A DNA stretch of 8,386 nt from Planctomycetaceae bacterium (GTDB taxonomy: Bacteria > Planctomycetota > Planctomycetia > Pirellulales > Thermoguttaceae). The DNA lies in NCBI GenBank assembly GCA_031283515.1, contig JAITBS010000438.1, positions 1-8,386 of the forward strand. The letters run 5' to 3'. Below are positions 6,076 to 8,386 of this stretch, piece after piece. A model generated the notes under the pieces. It was not told where the DNA came from. It was given only the letters and a program-made list of their open reading frames with translations, and made no database searches. How positions within the stretch are numbered: the first letter of the stretch is position 1; each line of letters opens with the position of its first letter. The translations under genes and the position numbers were made by a program.

Positions 6076-6121
6076 TCCCAACTTTAACTTCTAACTTTAA
6101 TTCCTAACTTTAACTCCTAAC
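6076..6121 (+). repeat. 13-nt tandem repeat, 3.5 copies
   Basis: Consecutive units TCCCAACTTTAAC, TTCTAACTTTAAT, TCCTAACTTTAAC and a partial TCCTAAC, in exact 13-bp register. The array ends 15 bp before the ATG of the DUF4384-like gene, so it lies in that gene's leader or promoter. No further copies of the full unit were seen elsewhere in the window. Confidence 0.9.
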
Positions 6122-6136
6122 AAAATCACAACTATT

Positions 6137-6988
6137 ATGAAAACAATATTCACAAGGATCGTTACATTATTTGTAACACTTGCAGCGGTTGCCGTTGCAG
6201 ATGAAATCACGCAACAACAGGCGAACGAGGCTTTTCAGAGGCTTCTGAAAGTCGGTCAACAGTCTTACGAACAGTCGCTTGACGGTGTTGCAAGCGGAGC
6301 GAAAGTCCGTATTGCCGACGAGGTTAGTGTTACAGTGGACGGCACGTCCTACCAAACCGGTATGAAAGTTTACTTCCAACTCGCAAACGGCAATTTTGTC
6401 AATCCGTCGTTGCATCGTTGGAATCCGCAAGAGAAATTTAAGATATTTGTTGTGGCACCGGTTGCCGGTTATTTTGTGTTGATACAAAATTATCCCGAAG
6501 ACCGTCCGCCGACACGTCAAGTTTATCCCGACACAAAATATCCGGCAACTTTTACCGTCATTCCGCCGGGCAAATTGTTTGAACTGCCGGTGAAATTTGA
6601 AACGGATAAGGATTTGCGGAAGGAAACACTGGTGTTGACGTTTGCCCGTATCGACGAACCGGCTATCGGTGAATCGGTTGCGGTAACTGCAACAAGAGAA
6701 ACAACGGCAACTGTTACCGAAACGACAACGGCAACAATTACCGAAACGGAAACACTTCAAGCTCGTGTTGACCGTGCGCCGGCAAGACCGCAAAACACAT
6801 TAACCGGCGGCGTTTTGATGAGACCGAAAAATGTTACTCAAACGATTGATTACCTGAACAAGGAATCCAACTCGAAAATCAGAATTGTCGAACCTGAAAC
6901 GGCAGAAAGCAACAACAGAGATGATGTTGCGGTAATTGTTCTCGGCGAAGGCAAAACAGCGCAGTTCCAGTTGACCTTGAACAAGTAA
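6137..6988 (+). CDS. secreted protein with DUF4384-like domain
   Basis: A 283-residue exported protein. Residues 1-21 are a signal peptide (cleavage expected at AVA-D22). A short helical segment follows (about 24-50), then a beta-rich domain (about 60-172) with KVYFQLANGNF, EKFKIFVVAPVAGYFVLIQNYP, TFTVIPPGKLFELPVKF and ETLVLTFAR. This order, a Gly-Tyr strand, a Pro-rich loop, an IPP turn and a final strand, resembles DUF4384, a domain often found with bacterial caspase-like proteases. The match is by eye and moderate. A Thr/Glu-rich linker (about 184-206) built from a repeated DNA unit joins it to a C-terminal region of about 75 residues ending VAVIVLGEGKTAQFQLTLNK that I cannot assign. No Shine-Dalgarno is seen; a 13-nt tandem repeat lies just upstream. 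Its place between the serpin and the second caspase suggests an accessory or scaffold role in the exported protease module. Confidence 0.7.
   Translation: MKTIFTRIVTLFVTLAAVAVADEITQQQANEAFQRLLKVGQQSYEQSLDGVASGAKVRIADEVSVTVDGTSYQTGMKVYFQLANGNFVNPSLHRWNPQEKFKIFVVAPVAGYFVLIQNYPEDRPPTRQVYPDTKYPATFTVIPPGKLFELPVKFETDKDLRKETLVLTFARIDEPAIGESVAVTATRETTATVTETTTATITETETLQARVDRAPARPQNTLTGGVLMRPKNVTQTIDYLNKESNSKIRIVEPETAESNNRDDVAVIVLGEGKTAQFQLTLNK
6698..6752 (+). repeat. imperfect coding repeat (Thr/Glu linker)
   Basis: Units beginning GAAAC and ending ACC (6698-6718, 21 bp; 6719-6742, 24 bp) share GACAACGGCAAC-type sequence, followed by a truncated GAAACGGAAAC. They encode the ETTATVT / ETTTATIT / ETET linker of the DUF4384-like protein. 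Confidence 0.7.
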
Positions 6989-7024
6989 ATTGTTTTTGCG
7001 TCAAAAATTTTCGTATGATTTTTT

Positions 7025-7058
7025 TGCGTTAAGCGGGAGTTGTATTTCGCTTAACGCA
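7025..7058. other. 11-bp inverted repeat between genes
   Basis: TGCGTTAAGCG (7025-7035) and CGCTTAACGCA (7048-7058) are perfect inverted copies around a 12-nt loop, 37-70 bp after the stop of the DUF4384-like gene and about 60 bp before the second caspase gene. A T-run lies on the 5' side (7018-7025) rather than after the stem, so it is not a canonical intrinsic terminator; it may be a transcript-end hairpin or an operator. Confidence 0.6.
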
Positions 7059-7117
7059 TTCATTACCGGTACAAAAATTCATTTCTCGAATCCTCAATTA
7101 ATTCAATAATCAATACA

Positions 7118-8386
7118 ATGTTACGTACTCTTATTTTCATTTTTACTACGATATTTTTTTCAACGGTTAATACCGATGCAATGACGCTCCATGTATTGTG
7201 GATTACGGCGGAAAATGAAACGGGCGAGAATGAGTTGGGATTAAAACAGGCAAGTAATCCGAATTTAGAAAGTTTTTCGGAAGAACATTTTGATTACATT
7301 CCGTTGGAAGAACAAGGACATCGTATTAAGCATTACAGATTCGGCAAAGACAAGGATTGTCCGTTGGAAAAAAACGCTATCTTGCGGTTTATTAGTAATT
7401 TGTCTGTTGATTCCGAAGATGCCGTGATGATTTATTATCGCGGACACGGCGGTTACGATAAAGAGAGTGAGAGTAATAAATACGCGGCGAAACAGTATTA
7501 TAGTTTTGTGAACGATAATGGTTTGTGGGATTTTCTTCCGCACAGTGAAGTTCGTCTTGCGGTGGAGAAGTTGCGTTTGCGATTAGCGGTTTTTATTAGG
7601 GATTGCTGCGGATCGTGGATTGAAGTACCGACACGCGGAGTAACACCTGATCCTGAAATGTTTGCGGCGGCTCAAGACAATGCGGAACGCCGTCGTCCGC
7701 GAAGAGAACAAAAATTGTTTCTTTCGTTGTTTGTTCATTCACGCGGTGTAGTTGACATTGCGTCGGCAAAAGAAGGTTTTGCGGCAATGGCACAAAGGCT
7801 TCCCAAAAACCTTATGTCTTTAGAAATAAATGAAACACATTTTTCCTGCGGAACCGTTTTTTCTAATTCGTTTGATAAAATTTTTGATATCAATCGAAGT
7901 CAAGCGTTATCGTGGCAACAGTTTTTTGGTTTGGTTATTAAAGAAACAGAAAATCGTTTTCAACGTACAAAACCTGACAACAAGATAAAAAAGGCAGTTG
8001 GCAAACATACACCTCATTGTTTTGTATTCGGCGGGATTTACGCGGTGCCGAATTTCCAGGAACGGCTTGCGAAATCCACGATACCAACGGGTTATTTGGG
8101 TTTTTCGGGAGAACCTGTTTTTGGCGGAGTACGTCTTACAAGAGTTGATGAAAACAGCCGTGCTGCCGCTTATGGTTTGGAAGCGAATAAAATGGTTGAA
8201 GGCAAACGAGTCAGCGATATTATTTATGCTGTTGACGGTATTCTCGTAACAACAAACAAAGAGCTTGACCTTGCGTGCCGTATTTTCGGCGACGACGGAG
8301 CAATCAAATTCACGCTCATCAACGGACGCGACGAAAGTATTCAAGATTTTTCATTCCCTGATATTCGGGCAGAGATTGTGAAGTGA
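7118..8386 (+). CDS. second exported caspase-like (peptidase C14) protease with C-terminal PDZ domain
   Basis: A complete 422-residue protein; its TGA is the last codon of the window. Residues 1-21 are a hydrophobic signal (possible cleavage after TDA21). The caspase domain runs from about 23 to 310: AVMIYYRGHGGY carries the catalytic His (H110) and LAVFIRDCCGSW the catalytic Cys (C164), with D162 at the metacaspase-type S1 position. VVDIASAKEG (211-220) is the counterpart of IADITASK in the first caspase. A strongly basic stretch ERRRPRREQK (190-199) lies between the Cys and that strand, where metacaspases are often self-cleaved; self-processing here is inference. The PDZ domain is about 325-412 (GYLGFSGEPVFGGVRLTRV...SDIIYAVDGILV). 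It shares architecture with the gene at 2951 but little sequence outside the motifs, so it is an old paralogue. No Shine-Dalgarno precedes the ATG. Confidence 0.88.
   Translation: MLRTLIFIFTTIFFSTVNTDAMTLHVLWITAENETGENELGLKQASNPNLESFSEEHFDYIPLEEQGHRIKHYRFGKDKDCPLEKNAILRFISNLSVDSEDAVMIYYRGHGGYDKESESNKYAAKQYYSFVNDNGLWDFLPHSEVRLAVEKLRLRLAVFIRDCCGSWIEVPTRGVTPDPEMFAAAQDNAERRRPRREQKLFLSLFVHSRGVVDIASAKEGFAAMAQRLPKNLMSLEINETHFSCGTVFSNSFDKIFDINRSQALSWQQFFGLVIKETENRFQRTKPDNKIKKAVGKHTPHCFVFGGIYAVPNFQERLAKSTIPTGYLGFSGEPVFGGVRLTRVDENSRAAAYGLEANKMVEGKRVSDIIYAVDGILVTTNKELDLACRIFGDDGAIKFTLINGRDESIQDFSFPDIRAEIVK

Noticed and set aside
6076..6121. short CRISPR array
   Set aside because: Units are 13 bp in direct tandem with no unique spacers.
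6167..6793. 208-codon minus-strand open frame opposite the DUF4384-like gene
   Set aside because: Cys/Arg/Phe-rich shadow of a gene with a good signal peptide and domain on the plus strand.

Overview
The window most likely comes from a low-GC member of the Planctomycetota. The evidence is the leftmost gene fragment, which is a clear RpoC N-terminus. Its wording (DRINDYAAVKISLAKP, then GWSYGEVKKPETINYRTYRP and the ECACGKYRGMKYKG zinc-binding segment) matches what I recall of planctomycete RpoC, and a gene set rich in secreted caspase-like proteases with PDZ domains fits that phylum. The assignment rests on memory of family sequences, not on a search.

Layout. Positions 1-257 (minus strand) hold the start of rpoC, preceded by a good Shine-Dalgarno. 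Upstream of it, on the same strand and 94 bp away, is a complete 584-residue AIPR-family (abortive phage infection) protein with an N-terminal Mrr-like QxK nuclease motif, where rpoB would normally be expected. Positions 2107-2950 are an AT-rich divergent intergenic region of about 840 bp. It holds no convincing gene but contains several palindromes, a hairpin-forming and more GC-rich block, and a weak promoter candidate facing right.

Positions 2951-8386 are a run of five plus-strand genes, all with N-terminal export signals: (1) a caspase-like protease with a C-terminal PDZ domain; (2) a complete serpin, 33 bp downstream, with an inhibitory-type hinge and a predicted Met-Ser scissile bond; (3) a 125-residue secreted protein I do not recognise; (4) a secreted protein with a DUF4384-like beta domain and a Thr/Glu-rich linker; (5) a second, divergent caspase-PDZ protein whose stop codon is the last three bases of the window. 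Hairpins or repeats separate genes 2/3, 3/4 and 4/5.

Interpretation. The five-gene set looks like an exported proteolysis module: two caspase-fold proteases fused to PDZ domains, a serpin that could restrain them or another protease, and two exported accessory proteins. DUF4384 is a domain commonly found with bacterial caspases, but here it appears on its own polypeptide. A caspase gene directly followed by a serpin gene in a bacterium is the most interesting element. Whether the serpin acts on the caspases is inference: both caspases keep the metacaspase-type Asp two residues before the catalytic Cys (basic P1 preference), whereas the serpin's predicted P1 is Met, with one Lys two residues upstream. 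Most genes of the window lack a Shine-Dalgarno. Those that have one are rpoC and the small secreted gene, with at best a weak purine stretch ahead of the serpin.
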